A stretch of 34,562 bases of DNA from Gammaproteobacteria bacterium. GTDB taxonomy: Bacteria > Pseudomonadota > Gammaproteobacteria > J025. The stretch spans positions 1 through 34,562 of the forward strand of contig RFGN01000038.1 of NCBI GenBank assembly GCA_003696645.1, in the 5' to 3' direction. The notes under the pieces were generated by a model. It was not told where the DNA came from. It searched no databases and saw only the letters and a program-made list of their open reading frames with translations. A program made the position numbers and the translations under genes. Of this stretch, positions 9,434-19,670 are shown piece after piece (the stretch's first letter is position 1; each line of letters opens with the position of its first letter).

Positions 9434-10451
9434 GATCTTCCTGTTTTGTCTGTGTTTTTAGTATTCTTTCCAAATTATTGAAACGTGCCAGATTTTTTCT
9501 CCATTGACGATTTTCTCTGGCAGGCATACCGGAGGAATACATCCCTGGCTTCAAAATTGACTTTGTTACCATCGTCATGCCTGAAACCACTACATTGTCG
9601 ACCAGCTCGATATGGCCTGCAATCCCGGCCCCTCCACCGATGAGGCAATGCTTTCCAATTTTTGTACTTCCTGCAATTCCGACACAACCGGCAATGGCAG
9701 TAGACTCTCCAATCTGTACATTATGGCCAACCTGAATCTGGTTATCGAGCTTGACGTTATCCTCGATCACTGTATCTCCAATGGCACCCCGATCGATGGT
9801 TGTGTTGGCGCCAATCTCCACATCATTTCCGATCAGGACCCTGCCGACCTGGGGGACCTTGATCCACCTTCCGGAACTGCGATCCATGGCTATTCCAAAA
9901 CCATCACTTCCAATCACCACCCCGGAATGGATGATACTCCTCTGCCCGATTATTGTACCATCATATAGTGTGACATGCGGATAGACGTTTGCCCCTTTCA
10001 TGATCCGCACCTCCCTGCCGACATAGGCATGAGCACCGATTTGTACTCCGGATTCAATGACAGCTCCGGCACAGATCACCGCGAATGCTCCAATACTTGC
10101 CTGCGGACTTATCTCTGCACTTGAATCGATATATGCCTGTTCAGAAACACCTGAAGGAACCTGCTCTGAGACAACTCCTACAATCTTCTGGGCAATCTTC
10201 GCATAGACCAGATAGGGATCATCTACCACGATGGCGTGGGTTGGACAATTGGCCAAATCCTTTTCCTGCAGGATAACAGCCGTTGCCCCTGTTCCTGGTA
10301 GATAGCGTGCATATTGGCGGTTGGCCAGGAAACTGATATCACCGGATCGAGCATCCTTGAGTGTTGCAATCCATTTGATTTCAACATCGGGATCTCCTGC
10401 CAATCTTCCATTGACATGTTTTGCCAGATAACCAAGGGTGAATCCTTTCAA
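9426..10451 (-). CDS. lpxD: UDP-3-O-acylglucosamine N-acyltransferase
   Basis: LpxD adds the second hydroxyacyl chain, to the 2-amino group of UDP-3-O-acyl-glucosamine, in lipid A synthesis. The 341-residue protein has the N-terminal uridine-binding domain (about residues 1-100), a long hexapeptide-repeat beta helix (108-300) and a C-terminal helix. His243 in VGHNVQIG is the expected catalytic base. No ATG exists near the N-terminus. The TTG at 10451 has GGA about 8 nt upstream and gives an N-terminus that aligns with E. coli LpxD, so I take it as the true start. The skp stop lies one base before it. Confidence 0.95.
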   Translation of the reverse strand: MKGFTLGYLAKHVNGRLAGDPDVEIKWIATLKDARSGDISFLANRQYARYLPGTGATAVILQEKDLANCPTHAIVVDDPYLVYAKIAQKIVGVVSEQVPSGVSEQAYIDSSAEISPQASIGAFAVICAGAVIESGVQIGAHAYVGREVRIMKGANVYPHVTLYDGTIIGQRSIIHSGVVIGSDGFGIAMDRSSGRWIKVPQVGRVLIGNDVEIGANTTIDRGAIGDTVIEDNVKLDNQIQVGHNVQIGESTAIAGCVGIAGSTKIGKHCLIGGGAGIAGHIELVDNVVVSGMTMVTKSILKPGMYSSGMPARENRQWRKNLARFNNLERILKTQTKQEDHD

Positions 10452-10452
10452 G

Positions 10453-10968
10453 TTATTTTCCGGATTTCAGGCTCTTGAGAATCGCATTGGTAATATCAAT
10501 GGCCTTGCTGGCATAGACCACAACGCTTTCATTGATGATCAGATCAAAATGATTCTTTTCGGCATAATCCTGAATGGTTGAAACCACCTCTTTCTGGAGT
10601 TTCATCAGCTCCTCATTGCGCTTGAGGGTCACATCTTCACTGAAATCCTCTTTCTCTCTTCTCAGATCACGTTTCATGTCGCGGATCTTGCGTTCTGTAT
10701 CAAGCTTTTCCGAATCACTCATGATTGCCACATCACGAATCATTTTTTCTTCCAGTTTCTTGATCTCGGCCTGTTTCTTGAGAAGACGGTTTCGCCTGGG
10801 TTCAAACTCCCTGTCCAATGTATCCTTGAAGGCCTGGGCCTGAGGCGACAACTCCATGATCCGGGCTGAATCAACAAAACCGATCTTGACTTCGGCTTGT
10901 GACAGTGCAGGAAATCCCGCAAGGATGGTTACAAGAAGAAAACGTGCACTTTTGCTGAAAATTTTCAT
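10453..10968 (-). CDS. skp: Periplasmic chaperone Skp (OmpH)
   Basis: Skp is the trimeric periplasmic chaperone that holds unfolded outer-membrane proteins on their way to BamA. The 171-residue precursor has a signal peptide ending in ALSQA (cleavage about 25/26), then the beta-strand core KIGFVDSARIME. A long charged coiled coil (about residues 45-130) forms the tentacles, and the C-terminal part closes the core. A strong GAGGTGAT site precedes the ATG at 10968. The gene lies 19 nt after bamA, the standard arrangement, so chaperone and insertase are co-expressed. Confidence 0.94.
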   Translation of the reverse strand: MKIFSKSARFLLVTILAGFPALSQAEVKIGFVDSARIMELSPQAQAFKDTLDREFEPRRNRLLKKQAEIKKLEEKMIRDVAIMSDSEKLDTERKIRDMKRDLRREKEDFSEDVTLKRNEELMKLQKEVVSTIQDYAEKNHFDLIINESVVVYASKAIDITNAILKSLKSGK

Positions 10969-10987
10969 ATCACCTCAGTTCCATGTT

Positions 10988-13276
10988 TTAAAATAAGGTT
11001 CCCAGAGAAAACTGGAAGGATTCTGTCTCGTCCCCCTGTTTTTCATTCAAGGCACTGGCCAGACTGAAAGACAGAGGCCCCAGTGGCGATAACCACACCA
11101 GTGAGACACCTGTTGTATATCTTAATTCACCCAGGTCAAATTTGTTGATATTGGCATAAATATTTCCTATATCGAAGAACAGGGCAAATCTGACGGAGCG
11201 ATTGTCTTCGCTAAAGGGTGGTGGAAATATCACCTCGGCATTGGCAACCACTTTCATCGCCCCGCCCATGGGAGAATTGTCCAGAGCAGTTCGCGGTCCC
11301 AGAGAGTTCGATTTGTAGCCCCGTACAGACTGCGCACCACCTGCAAAGTAGCTTTCAAAAAAGGGCAGCTCCGTGGTATCTGAATAGCTGGCCCCATATC
11401 CAAGGTTGGTTTTCAATGACAGGGTAAATGGCTCTATATAGGTCTTCAACCACTGGCCACGAAGGTTGATCTTGTAGAAAGTCAAACCGCTCCCCGGCAA
11501 GGCCAGTTCTTCCGAGGCAGACAAGAGGACACCATCCTCGGCGAAAACCACTCTGTTGCGCGTATCATAGGAGATACCGGCCGTGATCTTGTAAAGGTCA
11601 AAGTCAGACCGATTCGCTCGGATAAAGTCGATAAATTCCTGTGGTGTGCTGTCTGTTTCAGTAAGGCTTTGATGCTCAAGACCAAAACTGATACTGGCGG
11701 TAGAGTATTCACTCACAGGAATACCATAAGACAGTGTTCCACCAAAATTATCTGAGGAAAAATCTGCCACACTGACGGCACCGGCATCGGTCTGCCGGGC
11801 GAACAGATTGAAGCCCCGACTGACTCCATCAAGTGTGTAGTAGGGATTGGTATAGCTGGCACTATAGACCGTATTGACATTACTGTTGTTGATATTCAGA
11901 CCAACGGTATTACCTGAACCGAGAAAATTCTTCTGCTTGACGCTGGCGTTTACCAGGAACCCTTGCGCCTGAGAAAATCCGAATCCTCCAACAAAGGCAG
12001 CTGAAGGTTTTTCCTCAACACTGAAGTCCAGATCAACCAGGTCATCATGTTCCGGAACAGGAACGACATCGACATCCACCTTCTTGAAGTAGTCAAGACG
12101 TTGCAACCTGACCCTGGACCTTTTTACCTTGTCGGTTTCAATCCAGCTCCCTTCCATCTGTCTCATTTCACGGCGCAGGACATCATCCCGCGTCTTGGTA
12201 TTGCCACGAAAGCGAATCTCATTGACATACACCCGCTTGCCCGGATCGATATCAAACAGAATATCGCTGACATGCTCGCGTTTATCCAGATTGGGAATGG
12301 CATTGACCTTAGCATTCAGAAAACCCTTGTTTCCGAGTTGAATGCGCATCTTCTCACTGCTGTCCAGAATGGACTTCCTGGAAAACACCTGTCCTTCCTC
12401 AATTCCCAATGATTCACGAAATGCATCATCACCAAATTCTTGGCTTGAAGACCTGTAATCGATCTTTCCGATGCGGTATTGATCTCCCTCTGTCAGGTTG
12501 ATAGTGATATTGATGGCCTCCCGTTCAGGGCTGATCGTGACCTGAACGGAGTCTATGGAAAAATCCGCATAACCCTGATCCATATAAAAGGACCGAAGGG
12601 ACTCCAGATCAGCAGATAGTCGCTGCCTGGAGAACTCGTTATTGTGATTGAAAAAGGAAAACAATCCCCCAGTATCCAGTTTGAATTTTCCAAGAAGTGT
12701 CTTGTCGGTGAACACATGGTTTCCAACTATATTGATTTCGCGAATCTTTGAACTTTTGCCTTCTTCGATATCAACCTTTACGATCAGATGGGCTTCATCC
12801 TCCTCGACTGTATTCATTGAAACCCTGGCATTGTATTTGCTGTGACTGGCATAGAGGGCATGCAGTTCCTGGTTCATCTTTGCCAGGCTCAATGGATCAA
12901 AAAACTCGCCTTCCTTGATTCCGACTGCATTAAAGGCTTCCTTGATACTCTCTTCCTTGATTGCCTTGTTCCCCGTTATCTCAACCCCTGCAATCAGTTT
13001 GCGCTCCTTGACGGCAATGACCAGCCTGTCATCCTGTCTTTTGATCTGAATATCATCGAAATAGCCTGATCGATAAAGAGCATGAATCTGCTGGATGACC
13101 AGTTGGTTGTCAACCTGCTGATCAGGCCTGATAACCTGATAATTTTCCAGATTTTCTGGATCGATATGTTGCAGTCCCTCATAGTCGATCGCCTTGACCT
13201 GAAATGGCTGGAAGGCCCACACATTGTGGGCAAACAGTATTGCAAGGATCCAGAGTCTCCCAATATATTTGGTCAA
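10988..13276 (-). CDS. bamA: Outer membrane protein assembly factor BamA
   Basis: BamA is the Omp85-family insertase of the BAM complex. The 762-residue precursor has a signal peptide (about 1-21, ending NVWA), five POTRA repeats (about 24-420) and a C-terminal 16-strand barrel. The conserved VRGY motif of loop 6 is at residues 651-654, and the chain ends in the terminal Phe of an outer-membrane beta-signal. There is no ATG near the N-terminus. The TTG at 13276, with AAGGGA upstream, is needed to include the signal peptide and is taken as the start. It begins two bases after the end of rseP. Confidence 0.97.
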   Translation of the reverse strand: MTKYIGRLWILAILFAHNVWAFQPFQVKAIDYEGLQHIDPENLENYQVIRPDQQVDNQLVIQQIHALYRSGYFDDIQIKRQDDRLVIAVKERKLIAGVEITGNKAIKEESIKEAFNAVGIKEGEFFDPLSLAKMNQELHALYASHSKYNARVSMNTVEEDEAHLIVKVDIEEGKSSKIREINIVGNHVFTDKTLLGKFKLDTGGLFSFFNHNNEFSRQRLSADLESLRSFYMDQGYADFSIDSVQVTISPEREAINITINLTEGDQYRIGKIDYRSSSQEFGDDAFRESLGIEEGQVFSRKSILDSSEKMRIQLGNKGFLNAKVNAIPNLDKREHVSDILFDIDPGKRVYVNEIRFRGNTKTRDDVLRREMRQMEGSWIETDKVKRSRVRLQRLDYFKKVDVDVVPVPEHDDLVDLDFSVEEKPSAAFVGGFGFSQAQGFLVNASVKQKNFLGSGNTVGLNINNSNVNTVYSASYTNPYYTLDGVSRGFNLFARQTDAGAVSVADFSSDNFGGTLSYGIPVSEYSTASISFGLEHQSLTETDSTPQEFIDFIRANRSDFDLYKITAGISYDTRNRVVFAEDGVLLSASEELALPGSGLTFYKINLRGQWLKTYIEPFTLSLKTNLGYGASYSDTTELPFFESYFAGGAQSVRGYKSNSLGPRTALDNSPMGGAMKVVANAEVIFPPPFSEDNRSVRFALFFDIGNIYANINKFDLGELRYTTGVSLVWLSPLGPLSFSLASALNEKQGDETESFQFSLGTLF

Positions 13277-13277
13277 T

Positions 13278-14657
13278 TTATTGTCCCTTACCGATCAAAC
13301 GTAGAATATCGTTATAAAATGCCAGACACATCAATACTGCAAGGATCATCATGCCTATCTTGACCCCGGTCAACTGTACCGATTCAGGCAATGGCTTCCT
13401 GCGAATGCCTTCATAGCAATAAAACAGGATATGTCCTCCATCCAGAACCGGTATGGGCAAGAGATTGAGGACGCCAAGGCTGATGCTGATCACAGCCAGA
13501 AACAGCAGATAACTGTTCAATCCGGCACTGGCTGTATCTCCGGCATACTGTGCAATACTGATAGGACCACTGAGATTCGACACTGAGGCCTCGCCCAGCA
13601 GAATTTTACCAAGAACCTGCAGGGTCAGACGACTCATTTCCCAAGTTTTTTGAGCAGCCTGCAACAGGGCAATATGAGCCGGATACGCCACAGTCACCCG
13701 ATAATCCTGCATAAGCGCCTGTATCTGTTCTCTATTTGGAGCAACACCTATGAATCCGTATATTTCTTCGCCTGATGTACGGGATTCAGGTCTGATCTGT
13801 AACGTCATCTCCCGTTCTTGACGCAGAAGTTTGATAACAAGGGTCTGATCAGGGTTTCGACGGATCTTCTCTACCCACTCCTGCCAGCTTTCAATCTTTT
13901 CCTGATCGACAGTCAGTATCCTGTCACCACTTTGCAGGCCGGCTCTTGCAGCAGCTCCTTCAGGTTGGACCTGCCCTACAATGGGTGGGATATCAGGATA
14001 ATAGGGTGTAATACCGAGAAACCGGAGGACATCGATCCTCTCCTGTTCCATTTCAGCAATCTGGGAGAAATCAATCTCCACTGAATGACTTTTCCCCTGT
14101 TGATCCTTGACCAAGATATTGACCCGGGAACGATCCATATAACCATTCAGCAGGACAAATGCCGCCTGCTGCCAACTGGATACCTTGTCATTGCCAATCT
14201 GCAGGATTTCATCGCCCTGCTGAAGCCCGGCCTGAGCTGCCAGGCCATCTGGATTGACCTCTCCTATCACGGGTTTCAAGCCTTCAATGCCGGAAATGAA
14301 CACAACTGTATAAAGCAATATGGCAAGCAGAAAGTTTGCCAGGGGGCCGGCCAGGGCAATCAGGAGTCGTTGACCAACCGGTTTGCGATTAAAGGCGTAG
14401 GACACCTCTTCTGGATCTACTGGACCTTCGGACTCATCCAGCATCTTTACATAGCCACCAAGTGGAATGACGGCCAGTACATACTCCACGCCATCGCGAC
14501 CAGTTCTGGACCACAACGCACTGCCAAACCCGATGGAGAATTTCAGCACTTTCACACCACAGCGTCGGGCCACCCAGAAATGGCCAAACTCATGGACGGT
14601 AATCAACACCCCAAGTGCCAGCACAAAAAAGAACGCCGAATTAAGAAAGCTACCCAT
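13278..14657 (-). CDS. rseP: Site-2 zinc metalloprotease RseP
   Basis: RseP is the intramembrane protease that cleaves RseA after DegS to release sigma-E, and also removes signal-peptide remnants. The 459-residue protein has the zinc motif HEFGH at residues 22-26 in the first membrane segment. Two PDZ domains (roughly 115-200 and 205-290) follow, with the LDGG motif at 405-408 providing the third zinc ligand, Asp406. It sits between dxr and bamA, so envelope-stress signalling is encoded with the OMP assembly machinery it monitors. The ATG at 14657 follows an AGGACAGGAG site. Confidence 0.96.
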   Translation of the reverse strand: MGSFLNSAFFFVLALGVLITVHEFGHFWVARRCGVKVLKFSIGFGSALWSRTGRDGVEYVLAVIPLGGYVKMLDESEGPVDPEEVSYAFNRKPVGQRLLIALAGPLANFLLAILLYTVVFISGIEGLKPVIGEVNPDGLAAQAGLQQGDEILQIGNDKVSSWQQAAFVLLNGYMDRSRVNILVKDQQGKSHSVEIDFSQIAEMEQERIDVLRFLGITPYYPDIPPIVGQVQPEGAAARAGLQSGDRILTVDQEKIESWQEWVEKIRRNPDQTLVIKLLRQEREMTLQIRPESRTSGEEIYGFIGVAPNREQIQALMQDYRVTVAYPAHIALLQAAQKTWEMSRLTLQVLGKILLGEASVSNLSGPISIAQYAGDTASAGLNSYLLFLAVISISLGVLNLLPIPVLDGGHILFYCYEGIRRKPLPESVQLTGVKIGMMILAVLMCLAFYNDILRLIGKGQ

Positions 14658-14670
14658 CTCCTGTCCTGCT

Positions 14671-15855
14671 TCAGTTCAATTGTTCAAGGATCTCACCAGA
14701 GCGCAGTCTGGCAGCAGCATCCATTTCCAGAACATGCTGGAGAGATTGGACAGGCATTGTCTCGGAGGATTCAAGAGTTTTTTCGATAATAATCGGGATC
14801 TGATCAAAACGACACTTTCCATCAAGAAAGGCGGCCACTGCAACCTCATTGGCAGCATTCAGCGCAATCGTACATGCACCTCCCGCCTCCATGGCTTCCC
14901 TCGCCAGACGCAAGCAGGGAAAACGGGCTTCACTGGGCGGAGCAAAATCCAGTCTGGAAATCTCGAACAGGTCAAGGAATGCGCTTCCGGAGACAATTCT
15001 TTGCGGCCACCCAAGAGCATTGGCAATCGGTATTTTCATGTCCGGGCTTCCCATCTGCGCAATCACGGAGCCATCGATATATTCAACCATGGAATGAATG
15101 ATACTCTGTGGATGGATCACAACCTGAATATCTCTGGGCGCAACCCGAAACAGCCAGCAGGCCTCGATCAATTCCAGACCCTTGTTCATCATCGTGGCAG
15201 AATCGACAGAGATCTTTCGCCCCATCGACCAATTTGGATGCGCACAGGCCTGTTCAGGTGTGACTGCAGAAAGTTCCTGTAGAGAAAGATTTCGGAAGGG
15301 GCCTCCTGAAGCCGTCAACAGGATTCTCCTGACCTGGGAGTCTACACGCTTATTCTGTTCAGGAAGACACTGAAAGATCGCATTATGTTCACTATCGATG
15401 GGTAACAGGGTTGCCCCGCTTTCGGCAACAGCCTCCATAAACAGATTGCCAGAAATGACCAATGCCTCCTTGTTGGCAAGCAGAACCTTCTTTCCGGATT
15501 GTGCCGCTGCAAACGCTGAAGGAAGACCAGCGGCTCCGACTATGGCTGCCATGACTGTATCCACTTCCGGTCGACTTGCCATCTCGATCAATCCTTCTTG
15601 TCCACAGAGTATTTCTGTTGAAACCCCATCCTTCCTGAGTTCATTCTCAAGTCTTTCTGCTGCTTGAGGATCTTCCAGCACTGCGTAGGGAGAATTAAAC
15701 TGTCGGCATTGTTGCCGCAGCTTTTCCATATTGCCCCGTGCCGTCAAAGCGAAGACCTCAAAGCGATCGGGATGCAGGGCAATCACATCCAGGGTGCTCT
15801 TCCCAATCGAACCGGTCGACCCGAAAATTGTGATTTTTTGTCGAGCCTGTGTCAT
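14671..15855 (-). CDS. dxr: 1-deoxy-D-xylulose 5-phosphate reductoisomerase
   Basis: Dxr converts DXP to 2-C-methylerythritol 4-phosphate using NADPH, the committed step of the non-mevalonate isoprenoid pathway. The 394-residue length is usual. The Rossmann motif GSTGSIG lies at residues 12-18, NKEALV follows in the N-terminal domain, and the metal and substrate region includes [14 protein letters not shown]. Other conserved blocks are [32 protein letters not shown] and [10 protein letters not shown]. The ATG overlaps the cdsA stop as ATGA. It supplies isoprenoid precursors for UppS, encoded two genes upstream in the same array. Confidence 0.97.
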   Translation of the reverse strand: MTQARQKITIFGSTGSIGKSTLDVIALHPDRFEVFALTARGNMEKLRQQCRQFNSPYAVLEDPQAAERLENELRKDGVSTEILCGQEGLIEMASRPEVDTVMAAIVGAAGLPSAFAAAQSGKKVLLANKEALVISGNLFMEAVAESGATLLPIDSEHNAIFQCLPEQNKRVDSQVRRILLTASGGPFRNLSLQELSAVTPEQACAHPNWSMGRKISVDSATMMNKGLELIEACWLFRVAPRDIQVVIHPQSIIHSMVEYIDGSVIAQMGSPDMKIPIANALGWPQRIVSGSAFLDLFEISRLDFAPPSEARFPCLRLAREAMEAGGACTIALNAANEVAVAAFLDGKCRFDQIPIIIEKTLESSETMPVQSLQHVLEMDAAARLRSGEILEQLN

Positions 15856-16688
15856 GATTTGTCCAATATCAGATTGATACCGATCAGGAAAAAGGGTGCC
15901 GCTGCAGTCAAACTGTCAATTCGATCCAGGACACCGCCATGTCCTGGCAAGATATGGCCACTATCCTTGACTCCACTGACTCGCTTGATCACACTTTGAA
16001 ACAGATCTCCAACCACCGAGATAACAGAAAGCAGGGCGCTGAGTATCACAAGGTCCAGCCAATGGCTACCCACAGGCAGCCAAAACGCTCCCATCATTCC
16101 CCCTGCAGCGATGACGGCAAGCACTCCCCCCAAAACCCCTTCGATACTTTTTCCAGGACTCAACCTTACCGAAAGTTTGTGATATCCCCATGCCTTGCCA
16201 GCAAAATAGGCGCTTATATCTGCCGTCCAGACCAGAATGAACAGGGCAAGGATCCAGTCTGCCCCACGATCATGATCGCCGATATGTTTGAGCGCAAGCC
16301 ACGCGGGGATCAAGACCAGCCACCCCAGGGATGCCCCCAGTATCTTCCAGACAACAGGTTGTTCGGTGGATAGCCCTTTCAGTATATCCAGACCAGCCTC
16401 AGAGACATGCAGAACAAGCAACATTCCTGCAGCAAGCAGCCAGAAAGCACATGCAAGAATGAAAATCTGTGTCGAAAGGTGGGTCGACCAGAAGCAGGCT
16501 GCAGTCATGGCCAGCAGATAGAGCGCATTAAGGTATGCAGGAAACCCCAATAACCTCCCCCATTCCCATCCTCCTGCAATCAGGATGACCAGAAAAACAC
16601 CGGACACCCAGTTGGATGGTGCCAGATAAAGCAGGCCTACAAAAACCGGAATAAGAATACTGGCAGTAAGAATGCGTTGCTTCAACAT
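15852..16688 (-). CDS. cdsA: Phosphatidate cytidylyltransferase
   Basis: CdsA makes CDP-diacylglycerol from phosphatidic acid and CTP, the branch point for all bacterial phospholipids. The 278-residue protein is strongly hydrophobic with about seven or eight membrane segments. It carries the family signature near its C-terminus, beginning [13 protein letters not shown] and continuing [12 protein letters not shown]. It starts 4 nt after the uppS stop and overlaps dxr by 4 nt. Confidence 0.95.
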   Translation of the reverse strand: MLKQRILTASILIPVFVGLLYLAPSNWVSGVFLVILIAGGWEWGRLLGFPAYLNALYLLAMTAACFWSTHLSTQIFILACAFWLLAAGMLLVLHVSEAGLDILKGLSTEQPVVWKILGASLGWLVLIPAWLALKHIGDHDRGADWILALFILVWTADISAYFAGKAWGYHKLSVRLSPGKSIEGVLGGVLAVIAAGGMMGAFWLPVGSHWLDLVILSALLSVISVVGDLFQSVIKRVSGVKDSGHILPGHGGVLDRIDSLTAAAPFFLIGINLILDKS

Positions 16689-16692
16689 GAGA

Positions 16693-17448
16693 TCAGGATG
16701 AAACTCCGCTTACAACCTGCTGCCCGGTCAGACCAAAGCGTCGTTGCCGTTTGTAATAATCTTTTACGGCTCTGGAAAATTCTTCCTTGCCAAAATCTGG
16801 CCACAACGTTTGGGTGAAATAGAGCTCACTGTAGGCAATATCCCACAACAGAAAATTGCTGATCCGCTGGTCACCTCCACTTCTTATCAAAAGGTCAGGG
16901 GGAGGAACGGGACGCAAGGCGAGATGGCGGTCGATATTTTCTGGTGAAAAGATGGCATCAAGAGACATTTCGGGAGAAGCATCTTCACAGGCTCTTCTGG
17001 CAGCCTGGCAGATATCCCAGTATCCGCCGTAATTCAATGCCACCGTAACACACAGTCGCTCATTGCCTGATGTTAACTGCTCGGCCTTCTGCATCTTGGC
17101 CTGCATGGATTCGGGAAAACGACTGGCATCTCCGATAAATCGAAGTTTTACACCATTTTCATGCAGCCTTTTGACCTCCTTGTCCAACGAGGTCATGAAG
17201 AGTTGCATCAATCGACTGACTTCATCTTGAGGACGTCCCCAATTTTCACTGCTGAACGCAAACAGGGTCAGGAATTCCACACGGTTATCCACGGCCGCTT
17301 CGATGACTTTTCTGACTGCCTTGAGCCCTGCCTGATGACCGAATGCCCGGGGGCGTCGACGCTGCATGGCCCAGCGTCCATTGCCATCCATGATGATGGC
17401 GACATGTTTTAGCAGAGAAGCCGAAGGCTCTGGATTCGCAGCGGACAT
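16693..17448 (-). CDS. uppS: Undecaprenyl pyrophosphate synthase
   Basis: This is the cis-prenyltransferase that extends farnesyl-PP with eight isopentenyl units to make the C55 lipid carrier for peptidoglycan and O-antigen. The 251-residue protein has catalytic Asp21 in IIMDGNGRWA (residues 18-27), the FAFSSENWGRP block, and the C-terminal RSGGDQRISNFLLWDIAYSE segment that binds pyrophosphate and magnesium. The usual RTSGE at this site is RSGGD here, which is a conservative change. The ATG at 17448 lacks a free ribosome site. The nearest GGAGGT is locked in the hairpin over the frr stop, which may limit its translation. Confidence 0.95.
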   Translation of the reverse strand: MSAANPEPSASLLKHVAIIMDGNGRWAMQRRRPRAFGHQAGLKAVRKVIEAAVDNRVEFLTLFAFSSENWGRPQDEVSRLMQLFMTSLDKEVKRLHENGVKLRFIGDASRFPESMQAKMQKAEQLTSGNERLCVTVALNYGGYWDICQAARRACEDASPEMSLDAIFSPENIDRHLALRPVPPPDLLIRSGGDQRISNFLLWDIAYSELYFTQTLWPDFGKEEFSRAVKDYYKRQRRFGLTGQQVVSGVSS

Positions 17449-17453
17449 GAAAA

Positions 17454-17473
17454 TGGAGGTCTTCAGACCTCCA
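17454..17473. promoter_or_regulatory. Hairpin over the frr stop codon, upstream of uppS
   Basis: TGGAGGTC (17454-17461) and GACCTCCA (17466-17473) form a perfect 8-bp hairpin with a 4-nt loop. The frr stop codon (17463-17465) lies in that loop. On the mRNA the stem pairs a perfect GGAGGT with ACCTCC. The second arm ends 5 nt before the uppS ATG and only four T's follow, so it is a weak terminator at best. It could attenuate, slow translation of uppS, or mark a processing site. The structure is clear from sequence but its role is inferred. Confidence 0.6.
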
Positions 17474-18017
17474 TCAGTTCGGCTTCCTTTGCCTTGAGCA
17501 TTTCATCTGCCTTGGCAATGAACTGATCTGTCATCTTTTGTACTTGATCTTCCAGCTGACGCAGCTCGTCCTCCGTAATCTCCTTCTGCTTGAGCCGATT
17601 CTTGCCTTCCGACAATATATCACGTCGAATGTTGCGAATAGATACCCGGCCGGTTTCCACCTCATTACGAACCACCCTGACCAGCTCCTTGCGACGCTCT
17701 TCATTCAGCTGCGGGAGAGGCACGCGAATCACATCACCGGCTGTTACCGGATTGAGTCCCAGGTCAGATTCCCTGATAGCCTTGTCTATCGCCTCCGTCA
17801 TGCTCTTCTCCCATGGCGTGATGGCCAGGGTTCGTGCATCCGCAACGGTAATATTTGCCACCTGAGAGATCGGTGTATCGGTTCCGTAATAAGAAACATG
17901 GACATGATCCAGCAGGCTAGGGTGTGCCCGACCCGTACGGATTTTCGCAAGATTTTCTGCCAATGCATCAAGGCTCTTCTGCATTCTGGTCTGGATATTC
18001 TGTTTAGAAGTTGACAT
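17463..18017 (-). CDS. frr: Ribosome recycling factor
   Basis: RRF works with EF-G to split post-termination ribosomes. The 184-residue length is exact for the family. The N-terminal block [26 protein letters not shown], the domain-II region [18 protein letters not shown], and the helix segment [21 protein letters not shown] are all standard. The final residues ATGGAGGTC encode Met-Glu-Val and form half of the hairpin noted at the stop codon. It lies 2 nt after the pyrH stop, in the standard rpsB-tsf-pyrH-frr order. Confidence 0.97.
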   Translation of the reverse strand: MSTSKQNIQTRMQKSLDALAENLAKIRTGRAHPSLLDHVHVSYYGTDTPISQVANITVADARTLAITPWEKSMTEAIDKAIRESDLGLNPVTAGDVIRVPLPQLNEERRKELVRVVRNEVETGRVSIRNIRRDILSEGKNRLKQKEITEDELRQLEDQVQKMTDQFIAKADEMLKAKEAELMEV

Positions 18018-18019
18018 TG

Positions 18020-18745
18020 CTATTCTCCATTCTCAATCAGGGTTCCCAGTGATTCATTCTCCAGAAGAATACGTCGCAGGGCACCCTCTTCATTGATATT
18101 GAAAACCCTAACCGGCATTTTGTTTTCTCGACAAAGTGTCATGGCAGTCCCGTCCATGACACCAAGCTGTCTGTTTATGGCTTCATCAAATGTCAGGTGT
18201 GAATAACGAACAGCATCAGGATGCAATACCGGATCTGCAGAATAGACACCATCCACCTTGGTCGCCTTGAGAAGCAGATCAGCGCCTACTTCAATGGCAC
18301 GCAGACTGGCAGCAGAATCCGTGGTAAAGAATGGATTCCCCGTCCCTGCAGCAAACAGGACAATCCTCTTTTTCTCCAAATGACGTACAGACCGGCGTTT
18401 GACATACGGTTCGCAGATCTGGTTGATATATAATGCAGACATGGTCCGTACCACAGCGCCATGATATTCAAGCGAATCCTGCAGGGCCAGAGCGTTCATC
18501 ACCGTCGCCAACATTCCCATATAATCAGCAGTGGCGCGATCCATCCCTTCACCAGCCAGAGTGCTGCCCCTCAGAAAATTGCCACCACCACAAACGACAG
18601 CAATCTCAACACCGGCATCTGCCACTTCACAGATGGCTGTCGCCATTCTGGCGATAACGACAGGGTCAATGCCCTGCTGGCCATCACCCAGCAGGGCCTC
18701 ACCACTGAGCTTGAGCAATACTCTGGAATAGCGCAGATCAGCCAT
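18020..18745 (-). CDS. pyrH: Uridylate kinase
   Basis: PyrH phosphorylates UMP to UDP in pyrimidine nucleotide synthesis. It is a hexameric enzyme of the amino-acid-kinase fold, unrelated to eukaryotic UMP kinases. The 241-residue sequence contains KLSGEALLG (residues 12-20), [28 protein letters not shown], and the [32 protein letters not shown] region that binds UMP and ATP. Its ATG at 18745 overlaps the tsf stop by 8 nt, so translation is coupled. Confidence 0.97.
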   Translation of the reverse strand: MADLRYSRVLLKLSGEALLGDGQQGIDPVVIARMATAICEVADAGVEIAVVCGGGNFLRGSTLAGEGMDRATADYMGMLATVMNALALQDSLEYHGAVVRTMSALYINQICEPYVKRRSVRHLEKKRIVLFAAGTGNPFFTTDSAASLRAIEVGADLLLKATKVDGVYSADPVLHPDAVRYSHLTFDEAINRQLGVMDGTAMTLCRENKMPVRVFNINEEGALRRILLENESLGTLIENGE

Positions 18746-19625
18746 TGACCTGAGCCATTACCTCTTCAGCGAAATTGTCTTCCTTCTTTTCGATGCCTTC
18801 TCCGACCTCGAAGCGAACAAAGGCAGAAACATTGGCATCATTCTTGCTCAGGAGCTTGCCAACATTGATATCCGGATCCTTGATGAACGGCTGACCAGTC
18901 AGGGTAATCTCATTGATGAATTTCTTGATACGTCCTCCTATCATCTTTTCGATGATTTCGGCCGGCTTGCCAGAATCAGCGGCCTGGGCCGTCAGGATTT
19001 CCTTTTCCTTGGCCAGCAATTCAGCCGGAACATCTTCCTCACTGATACAGGTCGGTTTGCTGGCAGCGATATGCATGGCAACATCCTTGGCCAGTTCATC
19101 AGACCCACCAGCCATCCTGACAATTACACCAATCCGGCTGCCATGCATATAGGCACCGAAATGCTCGCCATCACCGGCCTGCAGGGTCGCCATGCGACGC
19201 AGAGTGATATTCTCACCCAGCTTGGCCACAAGCTCCTGGCGCTTTTCTTCGATGGTTTTTCCAGATTCTCCCGGGAAAGGTTGTCCGGAAAGTGCTGTGA
19301 TATCATCGGATGGGGCAAGCAATGCCGCCTCGGCCACCTGGGCTGCAAAAGTACTGAAGTCCTCATTCTTGGCCACAAAATCCGTCTCGCTGTTGACTTC
19401 CACCAGGGCTGCCCGGCTTCCATCTGCAGCAATTTTGGCAACAATACGGCCATCGGCCGCCACACGGCCCGACTTCTTGTCAGCCTTGGCAAGGCCTGCC
19501 TTGCGCATTACCTCGATGGCCGCATCAATATCACCTTCTGTTTCTACCAGAGCTTTCTTGCAATCCATCATGCTCGATCCTGTACGATCCCTGAGCTGCT
19601 TGACTAGTGCTGCAGTGATTTTCAT
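18738..19625 (-). CDS. tsf: Elongation factor Ts
   Basis: EF-Ts is the guanine-nucleotide exchange factor for EF-Tu. The 295-residue protein begins with the UBA-like domain ([26 protein letters not shown]) and carries the signature TDFVAKN at residues 81-87, which contacts EF-Tu. Two core subdomains follow. A GAGGAAGAT site precedes the ATG. It is 45 nt downstream of rpsB, with which it is normally co-transcribed, and that gap contains no obvious terminator. Confidence 0.98.
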   Translation of the reverse strand: MKITAALVKQLRDRTGSSMMDCKKALVETEGDIDAAIEVMRKAGLAKADKKSGRVAADGRIVAKIAADGSRAALVEVNSETDFVAKNEDFSTFAAQVAEAALLAPSDDITALSGQPFPGESGKTIEEKRQELVAKLGENITLRRMATLQAGDGEHFGAYMHGSRIGVIVRMAGGSDELAKDVAMHIAASKPTCISEEDVPAELLAKEKEILTAQAADSGKPAEIIEKMIGGRIKKFINEITLTGQPFIKDPDINVGKLLSKNDANVSAFVRFEVGEGIEKKEDNFAEEVMAQVNG

Positions 19626-19670
19626 CTTTTATCTTCCTCAATCAAATGGTTTGGATATTGAAATATGACG

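Noticed and set aside
14085-14789. 234-codon plus-strand frame opposite rseP
   Set aside because: It is antisense to conserved rseP and dxr codons and has no recognisable motif or ribosome site.
16693-17448. RSGGD instead of RTSGE near the uppS C-terminus as a sign of an inactive enzyme
   Set aside because: Catalytic Asp21 and the other conserved blocks are intact, and this gene occupies the normal uppS position, so loss of function is unlikely.
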